A stretch of DNA of 35,070 nt, taken from positions 1-35,070 of the forward strand of contig JAPUHK010000100.1 in the NCBI GenBank assembly GCA_027297745.1, given 5' to 3'. The translations under genes and the position numbers were made by a program. Source of the DNA: Planctomycetota bacterium (GTDB lineage: Bacteria; Planctomycetota; PLA2). Shown here in pieces: positions 16,813-27,641 of the stretch. Positions within the stretch are counted from its first letter, which is position 1. Every line of letters begins with the position of its first letter. The notes under the pieces were generated by a model. The model ran no database searches. It saw nothing but the letters and a program-made list of their open reading frames with translations, and had not been told where the DNA came from.

Positions 16813-19800
16813 CTAGCGCTTGTCGACGCCGTAGGCGACGACCTTGGACTCGGCCGTCACGGCGTAGATGTGCTGGGGACCGGCCACCAGCGGGCAGCGC
16901 AACTCCTGCCCCAGCGCGTCCGTCCACCAGGCCTGCCTACCTGTGAGGTCGAAGGCGTAGACGCGACCGCGATCCGTTCCCGCGTAAAGGAAGCCGTTCG
17001 CGACCAGCGGGGAGCGGCTGACGGAGCCGCCCACCTCGTACTCGCAGACCATCTCGCCTGCGGCGTCCAGCACGTAGATGCTGCGGTCCTCGGAAGCGAC
17101 GTAGATATAGTCGCCGGACGAGACCGGGCTCGTGCGCACCGGACCGCCCGTGTGGAAGCGCCACTTGTGCTTGGGCGACTTGCCGTCGAAGGCGTACACG
17201 CCGCCGTCCTCGGCGCCGGCCACGATCAGCTCGCCGTGCAGCGCCAGGCCGCCGGTGAAGGACGTGTGCGTGCCGGCCTTGAGGCGGCGCAGCTCCTTGC
17301 CGTCCTCCGCTGCGTGCACCAGGATCTCGCCGTCCGCGGTGCCCATGAAGATCTCACCATCGCGGTACAAGAGCTCGGTGGTGGGGGCGCGGGCCAACTC
17401 CTGTTCGTACACGAGCCTGCCGTCCTTCAGCGCGAACAGCCGGCCCGTGCTGGTGGCCGCGTACAGCGTGTCGCCGTTGCGCGCAGCGTCGACGCGTACG
17501 GCGCCCGGCACCTGCACGCGGCTGAGGATCTTGCCGTCCTCCAGGTTGAAGGTCACCGCCAGCCCGTCGATGGTGAAGACCGTCACCTTGCCGTTTATTA
17601 CCAGCGGCCTCACGGCGATGCCGCTCAGGCTCCCGGTCTTGACGTCGTACTCGACCTCACCCGTGTCGCGCCGCACGACGAAGACCTGCCCGTTGCGGCT
17701 GGCGACGATGAGGTGGTCGCCGGCGATCACCGGGGTCCCCTCGATCCGGCCGTCCAGTTGCTCGACCCACTCGCGGCGCTTGACGAGCGACAACTCGAGG
17801 GTGCCGTCCAGGTCCGGGTCGTGCGCGCGCAGCGTGCGCTCCGTCGGCTCGAAGCCGCTGCGCCCGAGCGTGACCGTCGTGCTGTCGTTGATCGGAACCA
17901 TGATGACCATGGGCGTGTGCCCCACGGTCTTGCCGTTCACCTGCACCTCGGCGCCGCCCGGCACCGAGTGCACCACGTAGGGATACTGCCACTGCCGGTC
18001 GAAGCGCACGAGCGGGTTGTCGCGCACGAGCGCGCTCAGCTTGCGGAAGGCCTCGGGCGCGCGCTCGGGAGCCTTGAGGCTGTCCACGTCCTGCAGCACG
18101 ACGCGTAAGCGATCGATGCGCTCGATCTGCGCTTTGCACTCGGACAGGATGCGCTGGCGCGCGATGTACTCGAGCAGCTCCATGTAGCGCTCGCGCGGGC
18201 TCTCGTCGGTGATCGCGTCCGCGAGCTCGTAGGCCTTCTTGTACAGGCCGCGCGCCTGCTCGAAGTAACAATCGCGCAGCAGGCGCTTGCCGTCCTTGCG
18301 CGCTTCCCGGAACGCGAAGCTGATCTCGTAGCGCAGCCGCTCGACGCGGATCTCGTAGTAGAGCTCATCCAGGTCCGGCATGGGCTCGACGGGCACGCGG
18401 TTCAGAAACTTCTGGATGTCCTTGCCCGACTTTCCGATCCAGGGCGACTCCTTCAGCAGGTCGGCCGCGTCGCGCACGGTCTTCATGGTCGTGTTCCACT
18501 TGTGGCCGCGCACCTCGCCCACACGCTCTTCGAGCGTCTTGAGGTTGTCGATCGCGAGGCTGCGCTTCATCGACGAACGCGCCTCGCTGATCACGACGCG
18601 GTCGCGGGACAGGTCCTCGGTGACGCGCTCCAACAGCCGTGTGATCGCGTCCTCCACCTCGACCACGAAGCTCTTGCGCATGCCCGCCGTGGCGGGGTCG
18701 TCCAGCTTGCCCAGGAACTCGTGCAAGAGCGTCAGGCCCTCGATGTAGTGCCGTTCGCCGTCGCGCAGGAGGCGCTGCGCGCGCTTCAGCTCTTCCGCCA
18801 ACAGCGTGCGCAGGGCGGCCGCCGGAGCGCCGACGGTCTTCCTGACCCGCGTGCGACGCTGCAGCAACAGGCCGGCCTCCATCGTCTGGGGCGCCTCGGG
18901 ATAGTCCGCGCGCATCTCGGCGACGAGCGTGCGCATCCTGCCTACGTCGCCCGCGGCGTTCGCCTCGAGCAGGTCCAGCATCATGTCTTCGGCGCTCGGG
19001 GGGCGCAGCACCCAGGCGATGCTGCCCACGACCAGGATGACGGCGGCGGCGATGCCCCCGCGCGTCATGAGCGTCTGCATGCGCATGGCCATCATGCGCT
19101 TGCGGGCCAGCGCGCGCAGTCCCTTCTCCGCGTCCTGGTCGCGCGGGTTGATTCTCAACAGCAGGCGGTAGCAGCTCTTGAGCAGCTCGAACTCTTTGGA
19201 GCCGAGCCGCTTGCCCTTGGCGCCGCTGACCTGGTCGAGCACGGAGTAGAGCTCGATCTGCGCGTCCTTGGGGCGGCCCGAGCGCAGCAGGAACTGCGAT
19301 AGGTGGTAGCGCAGGGCGACGCCTTCGGGCGCCAACTCGAGCCCCGCGCGGCACGCCTCGGCGGCCGCTTCCAGCTCCTGCCGCTTGCCCAGCAGGCGGG
19401 CCAGGCGCAGGCTCGTCTCGGTGCACAGCTCGTGGTCCTTGGTGGCGAGGTAACCCTGCTGCAGCGCGCGCAGCGCCGTGAAGTGATCGGGCTTGTCTTC
19501 GAGCACCTCTTCCAACAGCTGGATGCCGGATTCGATGTCGCCGTCGCGCACCTGCGCCGCGCCGAGGCCCGCGATCAAGTCGGCCGCGAGCTCGGGCGCG
19601 TGCAGATTGCGCGCGATGGCCACGCACTGCCCCAGGATGCCGCGGTCCTCGGGCGCGAGGTCGTAGGCTTGCCGCAGCATCAACGCGGCGCGCTGCTCCT
19701 TGGCGTGCTGCATGCAGTTGCCGGCCTGTTCGACGAGCTCCTCGACACCGAGCGGGCGCAGCAGGTCCTGTTCCAGCAGCAGGTACGTGGAGCGCAGTAC

Positions 19801-20466
19801 CTCGAACGTGCTCAAGCCCGCGACGCTGCGCACTTCGTCGATGCAGTTGGGCTCGTCGAAGCACTCGTAGATGATGACGATGCGCTCGTCCTCACCCTCG
19901 ATCTTGGGCAGGTCGTCCGGACCGCCCGTGCGCAGGAAGAAGGACTTGTTGTCGGGGATCTTGCGCCGGATCAGCTCGACCTCGTCCAGGCGGCGCGCCG
20001 CCTCCAGGCACAGGTGCGACGCCTCGCCTACGACCGGGGAGAGCGGGATGTTGCTGTCGAGGTCGACTTCCTCGCCGTCGTAGAAGGCAAACGAGCCGGA
20101 CACCCAGCTGAAGATCTCGAACAGCTCGTCCTCGGCGTGCTTGATCAGCAGCCGGTCGATCTCTTGCTGCGGAACCTTGCCCGACTGGATCAGCAGCTCC
20201 CCGAACAGGCGTTGCGTGCGCATCTGCTCCTGCAACAGGTGCTGCACGTCCTCCTGCTTGATGAAGCCGCGCCGGACGAACACTTCACCCAACCGCCAGC
20301 GGCTGCGTCCTCCGCTGAGGAACACGCGCACGCCGCCGTCCGTGAAGTACAGCTTCTTCGTGACACCGTCCCGCTGCAGCGCAAGCACACCGGTCTGGTT
20401 GTTCTGCTTCAGCGACTGAAAGATGTCGAAGAGGCTGAGGTTACGGAGATCGCCTTTGAACGCCAT
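16813..20466 (-). CDS. Large multidomain protein: DUF4388 + MshEN-like motifs + TPR region, TM, PEGA domain and PQQ-like beta-propeller
   Basis: N-term MAFKGDLRNLSLFDIFQSLKQNNQTGVLAL (DUF4388); RLGEVFVRRGFIKQEDVQHLLQEQ; TM GGIAAAVILVVGSIAWVL; PEGA VHSVPGGAEVQVNGKTVGHTPMVI; C-term repeats such as DYIYVASEDRSIYVLDAAGE. ORF can extend to 20496. Confidence 0.8.
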   Translation of the reverse strand: MAFKGDLRNLSLFDIFQSLKQNNQTGVLALQRDGVTKKLYFTDGGVRVFLSGGRSRWRLGEVFVRRGFIKQEDVQHLLQEQMRTQRLFGELLIQSGKVPQQEIDRLLIKHAEDELFEIFSWVSGSFAFYDGEEVDLDSNIPLSPVVGEASHLCLEAARRLDEVELIRRKIPDNKSFFLRTGGPDDLPKIEGEDERIVIIYECFDEPNCIDEVRSVAGLSTFEVLRSTYLLLEQDLLRPLGVEELVEQAGNCMQHAKEQRAALMLRQAYDLAPEDRGILGQCVAIARNLHAPELAADLIAGLGAAQVRDGDIESGIQLLEEVLEDKPDHFTALRALQQGYLATKDHELCTETSLRLARLLGKRQELEAAAEACRAGLELAPEGVALRYHLSQFLLRSGRPKDAQIELYSVLDQVSGAKGKRLGSKEFELLKSCYRLLLRINPRDQDAEKGLRALARKRMMAMRMQTLMTRGGIAAAVILVVGSIAWVLRPPSAEDMMLDLLEANAAGDVGRMRTLVAEMRADYPEAPQTMEAGLLLQRRTRVRKTVGAPAAALRTLLAEELKRAQRLLRDGERHYIEGLTLLHEFLGKLDDPATAGMRKSFVVEVEDAITRLLERVTEDLSRDRVVISEARSSMKRSLAIDNLKTLEERVGEVRGHKWNTTMKTVRDAADLLKESPWIGKSGKDIQKFLNRVPVEPMPDLDELYYEIRVERLRYEISFAFREARKDGKRLLRDCYFEQARGLYKKAYELADAITDESPRERYMELLEYIARQRILSECKAQIERIDRLRVVLQDVDSLKAPERAPEAFRKLSALVRDNPLVRFDRQWQYPYVVHSVPGGAEVQVNGKTVGHTPMVIMVPINDSTTVTLGRSGFEPTERTLRAHDPDLDGTLELSLVKRREWVEQLDGRIEGTPVIAGDHLIVASRNGQVFVVRRDTGEVEYDVKTGSLSGIAVRPLVINGKVTVFTIDGLAVTFNLEDGKILSRVQVPGAVRVDAARNGDTLYAATSTGRLFALKDGRLVYEQELARAPTTELLYRDGEIFMGTADGEILVHAAEDGKELRRLKAGTHTSFTGGLALHGELIVAGAEDGGVYAFDGKSPKHKWRFHTGGPVRTSPVSSGDYIYVASEDRSIYVLDAAGEMVCEYEVGGSVSRSPLVANGFLYAGTDRGRVYAFDLTGRQAWWTDALGQELRCPLVAGPQHIYAVTAESKVVAYGVDKR

Positions 20467-20495
20467 TGAGGGCGCCGTCTTCCTCCGGCTCGCCA

Positions 20496-20518
20496 TACGT
20501 AGAGACCGCCTCTACGTA
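20496..20518. promoter_or_regulatory. Perfect 8-bp dyad TACGTAGA-N7-TCTACGTA upstream of the DUF4388 gene
   Basis: Directly read; the DUF4388 start is at 20466 (or 20496). Confidence 0.5.
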
Positions 20519-20548
20519 CAGAGCCTGAGCACCTATCGGAAGCGGCGC

Positions 20549-21576
<1,028 letters not shown>

Positions 21577-21765
21577 CTAGCGCGACCAAAAGGGGCCGTA
21601 GCCGGGATTGCTGTTTCCGGTCGCCGCGACCGCCCCCGCGCAGCGCACCACGCCTTCCCAGAATCGGGGGTTGTAGCCGACGTCCGCCGCGTGCTCCGCG
21701 AGGCCCACACACCCCGGGAGCAGGCAAGTGATCAGCAGCGCCACGACCACTGCGCGTGCGGTCAT
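21577..21765 (-). CDS. Small putative lipoprotein (62 aa)
   Basis: Lipobox-like LLPGC after hydrophobic N-terminus; stop codon directly abuts the mtnA ATG. Confidence 0.45.
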   Translation of the reverse strand: MTARAVVVALLITCLLPGCVGLAEHAADVGYNPRFWEGVVRCAGAVAATGNSNPGYGPFWSR

Positions 21766-21897
21766 TGCCCTGCATCATAAACCGGTGCGCATCGGGAGAG
21801 GGATCCAGCCGGCTGAAACGGGCGCGGGAGCCGTGGGTGCGACGGCCGGTAGGGAAATGTCGCGGCTGCGGGCTTTCAACCGTATACAGGTCTAGTC

Positions 21898-22983
21898 GTG
21901 CTTGCTCAGCTTGCTTTTCTCCTCCTGCCGCCGGCGCCGGTGACGCTGCAGCCGCTGGAGGTCGTCCCCGAACTCCAGGCGAGCGCGCATCTCGAGGCGC
22001 CCGGTGCCCAGGCCAAGGCCTACGCCTGCCCGGCACCGCTGGGCTCGATGTTCTTCATCGACCTCGGGGGCGACGGGACGCTGGACGCGTTCACGTATCC
22101 GCGCTCGCGCGCCGTCGTGCCGTTGCGCAAGACGATCTTCTGGAAGGGCAAGCGCTACGGCGTGCAGTGCAACGGCACCGCGAGTGTCACGTTTGCGGTC
22201 ACAAAGCAGAAGCTGCCGGCAAAAGTGCGCAAGGTCCTCGACGACCTCAACGCGGAACGGCTCCGAGTGGGGCTGCATCCCGTGGGCTGGCACGAGGGGA
22301 CGCGGCAGGCTTGCGAGCTGCACGCCGCCTACATGGAGCGCTACCCGGACACGCAGGTGGGTGCGCGCCTCGAGGCGAAGGGCTTCGCGGGCTACACGAA
22401 GGCCGGCGCCGGGATGGCGGCGGCCGGTGTGACATTGCGGACGTCCGCCGGACGCGCGATCCGCGTCGCCCTTCAGACCTACGCCGACCGCATGCGTCTC
22501 CTGGACCCGTACCTGCTCACCATCAGCGGCGCCGTGTCGCGCAACGGGAAGGTCGTGGTTCTGGATACGGCCTACGGCCACGCGCGCTACGTCGAGGAGG
22601 CTCAGGACGTAGTCCAGCAGCCCGTCCGCTGGCCGCTCGCCTACCCGCGCCCCGACTCCGTAGGCGCGGCCGCGGGCTTCAGCGGCTGGTGCATCGAGAC
22701 GTACGGCAAGAATCGGGGCGGACCGATAAGCCTTCGCCTGGGGCCGGGCGCGCGCGACTTCGCGTTCGGCGAAGCCAGGCTGACGCACGTCTCTTCGGCG
22801 AAGAAGATCGATTGCGAGCTGTCCTGGCCCGGCGCCGGATTCACCAGGCTCGGCGGTGGCAACCGCAACGGCGTCGGCCTGATCCCGTTGAAGCGGCTTT
22901 CGGGCGGATGGTATCGCGTCGAGATCCGCTACGACTCGCAGGGGCGGTCCCACACGCATACCTGGAAGTTCAGAGTCGGGTAG
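21898..22983 (+). CDS. Secreted protein with CAP/SCP-like region
   Basis: Hydrophobic N-terminus (GTG start); [36 protein letters not shown] resembles bacterial CAP domains. C-terminal part unassigned. Confidence 0.55.
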   Translation: MLAQLAFLLLPPAPVTLQPLEVVPELQASAHLEAPGAQAKAYACPAPLGSMFFIDLGGDGTLDAFTYPRSRAVVPLRKTIFWKGKRYGVQCNGTASVTFAVTKQKLPAKVRKVLDDLNAERLRVGLHPVGWHEGTRQACELHAAYMERYPDTQVGARLEAKGFAGYTKAGAGMAAAGVTLRTSAGRAIRVALQTYADRMRLLDPYLLTISGAVSRNGKVVVLDTAYGHARYVEEAQDVVQQPVRWPLAYPRPDSVGAAAGFSGWCIETYGKNRGGPISLRLGPGARDFAFGEARLTHVSSAKKIDCELSWPGAGFTRLGGGNRNGVGLIPLKRLSGGWYRVEIRYDSQGRSHTHTWKFRVG

Positions 22984-23003
22984 CCGCCCCGAGCCCGGGC
23001 GCA

Positions 23004-23033
23004 GGATTCGGACTCGGCCTCCGGTTCGGACTC
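23004..23033 (+). repeat. Degenerate hexamer array GGATTC GGACTC GGCCTC CGGTTC GGACTC
   Basis: Five in-register 6-nt units between convergent genes. Confidence 0.6.
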
Positions 23034-23040
23034 GTTGAGG

Positions 23041-23406
23041 CTAGCCCGGAACCGCCGGCGGTCCCGGCTGCCGATCCTCCGGCGCCAGCCCCGGGGCGTC
23101 GGAACGCACGGGGACGCGCGTCGGGTGTTCCAGCCATTGCAGCTGGCGCACCTCGACCTCCGCCCGCGAGCACTCTTCCACCCTGTAGGTGCCGCCGCGG
23201 AGCTTCACTCCCTCACCCGTGACCAGGTCGCGGAAAGCGAGGTATCCCGTGCGGGTGATCAGCGTCGTGCTGTCCCGCGTGTAGTACAGGCGGCCCGTGT
23301 TGTGGGTGATGCGCAGGTACGGGTTCGCGGACGGCGACTTGATGTTGCAGGCCGCCAGCAGCAACAGCAGCACGGCGGGCAGTCGCAAGGAGCGTCTCTT
23401 CACCAT
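23041..23406 (-). CDS. Small lipoprotein of unknown function
   Basis: MVKRRSLRLPAVLLLLLAACNIKS signal peptide with lipobox LAAC. Confidence 0.6.
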   Translation of the reverse strand: MVKRRSLRLPAVLLLLLAACNIKSPSANPYLRITHNTGRLYYTRDSTTLITRTGYLAFRDLVTGEGVKLRGGTYRVEECSRAEVEVRQLQWLEHPTRVPVRSDAPGLAPEDRQPGPPAVPG

Positions 23407-23416
23407 CGCGCGTGCA

Positions 23417-23716
23417 TCAAAAAGTGGGAACCGTCAGCTTGTCAGCCTGCACGTAGAGGGCACCCTCGCAGTCGCTTTTGAAGTCGAGCGCCTCATCCGC
23501 ACGGAGCAGGAACACGAAACCGTCGTACGAGGTGAGGTAGGTGTGGCGCTTGAACCACAGCGCGCCGGTCGTGCCGGCCACGATCGTGGGATGGGGACGG
23601 GAGCGCAGCAGCGTGCGGAAGGTCTCCTCGTCCACCTCCACGATCGTCGCCATGGCCTTCAGGGCGTTCATCTGCGCCTGGTACTGCGCGCTGGCTCCGG
23701 CTGCGGCGGTCGACAT
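23417..23716 (-). CDS. Hypothetical protein, about 99 aa
   Basis: Open frame upstream of and codirectional with the lipoprotein (MSTAAAGASAQYQAQMNALKAMATIVEVDEETF...). Start uncertain (ORF extends to 23779). Confidence 0.5.
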   Translation of the reverse strand: MSTAAAGASAQYQAQMNALKAMATIVEVDEETFRTLLRSRPHPTIVAGTTGALWFKRHTYLTSYDGFVFLLRADEALDFKSDCEGALYVQADKLTVPTF

Positions 23717-23856
23717 GACGCCCGATCGTAAGGGAGCTATCCGCTTTCCGCCAAATCCGGCCGCTCCCATCTCGGGCACCGTGACCGTGCCGGGCGCGGT
23801 TCGGTGCCCTATGGGCGCGCGCGGCGGACCGTGGGGAGCTTGCAGCCGTGGTGCTG

Positions 23857-25380
23857 CTACTTGAGCTTGGCGCGCTCGAGCAGCTCGCTGGCGTAGCGGA
23901 TCGGCACGCCGAAGTTGGCGCTCTGGAAGCCGTTCAGGATGCCGAAGTTCACGGCTACCACGCGCCCTTCACGGTTGAAGACCGGGCCGCCCGAAGCGCC
24001 CACCGCGGTGGGAGCGTCGTATAGCACCTTGGTCTCGAGCACGTCGCCGATGCGCCCTTCCGTCGGCAGGGGCCGCACCATGTCGGCCCGCGCCAGCGCG
24101 TCCAGGATCTTCACGGGGTCGTTCTTTTCGCTGGTCGTGTTGGCGTCGATGAACTCCTCGCCCGCCTTGGCCAAGAGCGCCCGCAGTCCGGAGGGATAGC
24201 CGAGCAGCAACACGGGCCGGCCCACGCGCAGGTCTCCCGCCGCGGCTAGCGGAAGCGGCCCCGGCAGGTCGTCGCGCTCCTTGCAGTTCAGCACGGCCAT
24301 GTCGACGCGGTCGGAGGTGATCGTCTTCGACGTGTCGAAGTTGACCGCCAGCTTGCGGCCGGGGAAGTACGCGCGCAGCACGATGAAGCGCGGCTCGAAG
24401 CCGTCCGCCAGGAACGGGGCGGCGTCATCGTTCTTCCACCACGGCTCCGCGATGTGGCGGTTGGTCAGCACCAGGCCGGAGCTGTCCGCCATGAACCCTG
24501 TGCCCGTGTAGTCGATGCGGAAGACGGGTCCGTCGCCTTCGAGCGTGAGCGGCACGCGGTCTCCGACGTGTCCGAGCTTTTCGAGCAGCTCGTGCGAGAC
24601 CTCGCGCAGGAAGCGCCACTCGCCCTGCTCTTCGCGGGCGAAGCCGTAGGCGCCCTGAATGATGCAGATCGACTCGGTGTAGCGCTCGAGGATCGTCTCC
24701 ACCGCCGTGTCGATGCGGTTGAAACGCTTCACGGTCGCACGCGCCTCCGCCAGGTCCGGGTTGTGCTCGATGCTGTGCTCGATGTAGCGCGTGAGGTCGG
24801 AGTGCAGGCGCGTGCGGACGCTCGTTTCGAAGGCGGCCATCGCCTTGTCCACCTGGCCGCGGACCGCCTTGTCCACCTCGCCGCGCACTTCGACGACCTG
24901 CGCCTCGACGTCCGCACGGCGCACGGAGCGGCGGTCCAGGGCGGACAGGGCGTTGGTCAGAACCTGGATGCGCTCCTCGTACGAGCGCATCAGCCTGGCC
25001 CCCCGGCGCTGCTCGCGGGCACGCTCGGCGCTCACCTCGCGGCGCCAGGCGAGGTCCGACCGCTCGGCCAGCAGCACCATGACGGTGCAACCGGTGACCA
25101 GCCCGAGCACCAGCAACAGGCCGCTGAGCGACGCGATGGGGTGTCTCGCCAGGAGACGCAGGAGCAGGCTCGAGGCTGCGGGGTCAGCCTGCCGGGAGTC
25201 GGGCCCGCGCACCACCAGCTCGGGGACCGGTGCCGGCGCGCGGCCCGTAGATCCAGGCTCTTCAGCCGACGACGCCGGCTGCGCCGTGGGGCTCTCTGTG
25301 GGGCCCCCGGGACCTGCTACCCGCTCGACCATTCCGCCGCTCCTATCGACATTTCGCGGCGCCGGGGTCCAGTTGGCCAT
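23857..25380 (-). CDS. Membrane-anchored trypsin-like serine protease (S1C-like), no PDZ seen
   Basis: TM LSGLLLVLGLVTGCTVMVLL; catalytic motifs LTNRHIAEPWW (His), DRVDMAVLNC (Asp), GASGGPVFN (Ser). Confidence 0.8.
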   Translation of the reverse strand: MANWTPAPRNVDRSGGMVERVAGPGGPTESPTAQPASSAEEPGSTGRAPAPVPELVVRGPDSRQADPAASSLLLRLLARHPIASLSGLLLVLGLVTGCTVMVLLAERSDLAWRREVSAERAREQRRGARLMRSYEERIQVLTNALSALDRRSVRRADVEAQVVEVRGEVDKAVRGQVDKAMAAFETSVRTRLHSDLTRYIEHSIEHNPDLAEARATVKRFNRIDTAVETILERYTESICIIQGAYGFAREEQGEWRFLREVSHELLEKLGHVGDRVPLTLEGDGPVFRIDYTGTGFMADSSGLVLTNRHIAEPWWKNDDAAPFLADGFEPRFIVLRAYFPGRKLAVNFDTSKTITSDRVDMAVLNCKERDDLPGPLPLAAAGDLRVGRPVLLLGYPSGLRALLAKAGEEFIDANTTSEKNDPVKILDALARADMVRPLPTEGRIGDVLETKVLYDAPTAVGASGGPVFNREGRVVAVNFGILNGFQSANFGVPIRYASELLERAKLK

Positions 25381-25517
25381 TCCGGTTTCCCAAGTCCTTT
25401 TGTGGGGTAGGTTTACAGATGCGTTGGAGGAGTGAGCAGATCCTGCCGTTCTGTTCTCAGAGCGGTCCCCCCATAGAGCGGGGGTGCGTGCGGAGGCGCA
25501 AGAGGCTGAGGTAAGCG

Positions 25518-27593
25518 ATGCAAAACCACTCCATTCGGCTACCGGTCTGGATCCTGATCCTGATCCTGACCCCCCTGTCTGCCTGCGGCGGGGGCGGAAG
25601 CACTCCGCCCGCCCCGCTCGGCTTCCAGCTGCTCTCGATCCAACCCCCGGCCGGTCCCTTGGGCGGCGGCTCCGTCGTGCGCCTGCAGGGCAACAACTTC
25701 CAGTCCGTCTCGGTCACCGCGGTGAACTTCGGGACGGTCCCTGGGACGGCAGTCACGGTCATCAATGACAACACCATCGAGGTCACCGTCCCGCCCGCGC
25801 CGGCTGCCGGCAGCGTCGACGTGACGGTCGAGACCATGGATGCCGGGAGCGAGATGCTCCCGGGGGCGTTCGCCTACAACGACGCGCCCGTGCCGCAAGC
25901 GCTCATCGGCGGTCCGCCGACGGCGACAGGCAGCGAACCGTTCACGATCACAGGCAGCGGCTTTGGACCTCCGGGCACGACGCTGGTCACCGTCGAGTTC
26001 CAGGGCCTGCCCCCCATCAGTGCGGTGGCCTCCACGGACGGAACCACGATCACGGGCAACTTCCCCGTGCAAGCCGGTCCTCCGGCGCCGGTGCCGTTGT
26101 CCGTCACAGTGCACAACGCCGACGCTCAGCTCGCCGTCGTGCCCGGGACCGTGACGTACCAATACGCGGCGCCGCTGCCGTTCGGTGTGCCTTTCCAGAC
26201 TGGTCTAGGCGCCTCCGAGCCGGTCATGATCACGAGCAGCGTTGCATTGGTCTCGACGGCCGGCCCGGACGGGACCTGGGGCAACGTGGACGACGAGGTG
26301 TTCCTGGTGACGGGGTTGCCTGTGTCCCCGGTGGCCACACCGCTTCGCCGCCCCGGCGGCTTCGCCGTGGGCCATCTCGACCCGGCCAACTCGCGCCCGA
26401 CCAGGCTCGACGGCGACACCGCTGCCGTCTACTCCGTCGGCGGCGATACGTTTCCCACGACGGGCGACGATCGCATCACGATTCTCGATACGCTCACGGG
26501 CACACCCACGATCGCGGACTATCCGGCTCCCTACCTGATCCCGGCGCCGCCCGCGCGCATCGCCGGAGACCGCCTGGCTGCGCTCGGCGCTACCGCGCCT
26601 CCGGCCGGCGACGGGTTGCCCGGCACGCTCGACGACGAGATGGTCGTCATGGACCTGACGGCAGGCACGACCCTGACCATGCCGTCCGGTCCGCTGGATC
26701 CGGCGGGCGCCGCTTCGCTGTCGCTTCCCGTGGCGGCGGACAGAAGCACCGCCTTCTTCATCAACATGGGCGTGGACACTACGCCCGGCACGGTAGATGA
26801 CGTGCTCGTGCGTTTGAGCGTCGGCGCCACGCTGGGCGGCAGTGGCCTGCTCGCCGCCTACGCGCTGCACCGGCCGCTGGTGATCTCGTCTACGGAGGTT
26901 GCGCTCGCGACCGCCGGCGCCGACGGCCTGACGGGCACCGGCGACGACGCGCTCAACCACTACCAATGGGCGGGGTCCCCTGGATTCACGGCGAAGCCCG
27001 TTCCCGGCATCGACGGCCTGGCCGTGCGCGTCGCGGTGCGTTTGGGCAGCCGCGGCGTGGCGGTCGCCACGCTCGGGCCGGACTTCCCCGCACTGAGCGG
27101 AGACGAAGAGCTGCAACTCTTCCTGGACATCTCCGACACGATCTCAGTGAGCCGCAGTGCTCCGGGACGCTCCGTGCTGGCGCCGTTGGGCTCCGGCTCC
27201 GTGTTGGTCTATGGACCGGGTCTGGATCTGACGCCGGGAGGCGGCGACGACCAGGCCTGGCATCTGGACGCGAGCGGCGGGTTCAACGCGCTCGGGCCCG
27301 CGCCCTTCTGGCCGCAAACCAGGCTACCGGCAACGGACCAGGACCGCGGTTTCGCCATGTCCCCCGGTCCGGACGGCGCGTGGGGCACGGGGGACGAGAC
27401 GGTGGTGGTGCACTCCGGCGCCGTGCTCCCATCCGCGATCTCCGCCAGTCTGCTGCCGGCGACCACAGGCTCGCCGGTCACGGTCTTCTCACGGCTGATA
27501 CCCGTGGGGCCCTCCTGGGGCCTGGTCCAGAGTCCAGGAGTCGATGGGGCCTTCATGACCGGAGACGAGCAGCTGGTGGTCGTGCGGTACTAG
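25518..27593 (+). CDS. Lipoprotein with two IPT/TIG domains followed by about nine acidic GxDGxxGTxDDxxxV repeats
   Basis: Signal WILILILTPLSACGGGGS; IPT-like LLSIQPPAGPLGGGSVVRLQGNNFQSVS...VNFG; repeats such as AGPDGTWGNVDDEVFLV, GADGLTGTGDDALNHY, GPDGAWGTGDETVVV. Confidence 0.75.
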   Translation: MQNHSIRLPVWILILILTPLSACGGGGSTPPAPLGFQLLSIQPPAGPLGGGSVVRLQGNNFQSVSVTAVNFGTVPGTAVTVINDNTIEVTVPPAPAAGSVDVTVETMDAGSEMLPGAFAYNDAPVPQALIGGPPTATGSEPFTITGSGFGPPGTTLVTVEFQGLPPISAVASTDGTTITGNFPVQAGPPAPVPLSVTVHNADAQLAVVPGTVTYQYAAPLPFGVPFQTGLGASEPVMITSSVALVSTAGPDGTWGNVDDEVFLVTGLPVSPVATPLRRPGGFAVGHLDPANSRPTRLDGDTAAVYSVGGDTFPTTGDDRITILDTLTGTPTIADYPAPYLIPAPPARIAGDRLAALGATAPPAGDGLPGTLDDEMVVMDLTAGTTLTMPSGPLDPAGAASLSLPVAADRSTAFFINMGVDTTPGTVDDVLVRLSVGATLGGSGLLAAYALHRPLVISSTEVALATAGADGLTGTGDDALNHYQWAGSPGFTAKPVPGIDGLAVRVAVRLGSRGVAVATLGPDFPALSGDEELQLFLDISDTISVSRSAPGRSVLAPLGSGSVLVYGPGLDLTPGGGDDQAWHLDASGGFNALGPAPFWPQTRLPATDQDRGFAMSPGPDGAWGTGDETVVVHSGAVLPSAISASLLPATTGSPVTVFSRLIPVGPSWGLVQSPGVDGAFMTGDEQLVVVRY

Positions 27594-27641
27594 GGCCGGC
27601 CCAGCGAGACTGTCCCCTCACCGCGGGACCATGCAAGCACG

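Noticed and set aside
25551-25569. ATCCTG tandem repeat as an intergenic-type hexamer element
   Set aside because: It is coding sequence for the hydrophobic signal peptide (WILILILTPLSAC), so the repetition is explained by protein composition.
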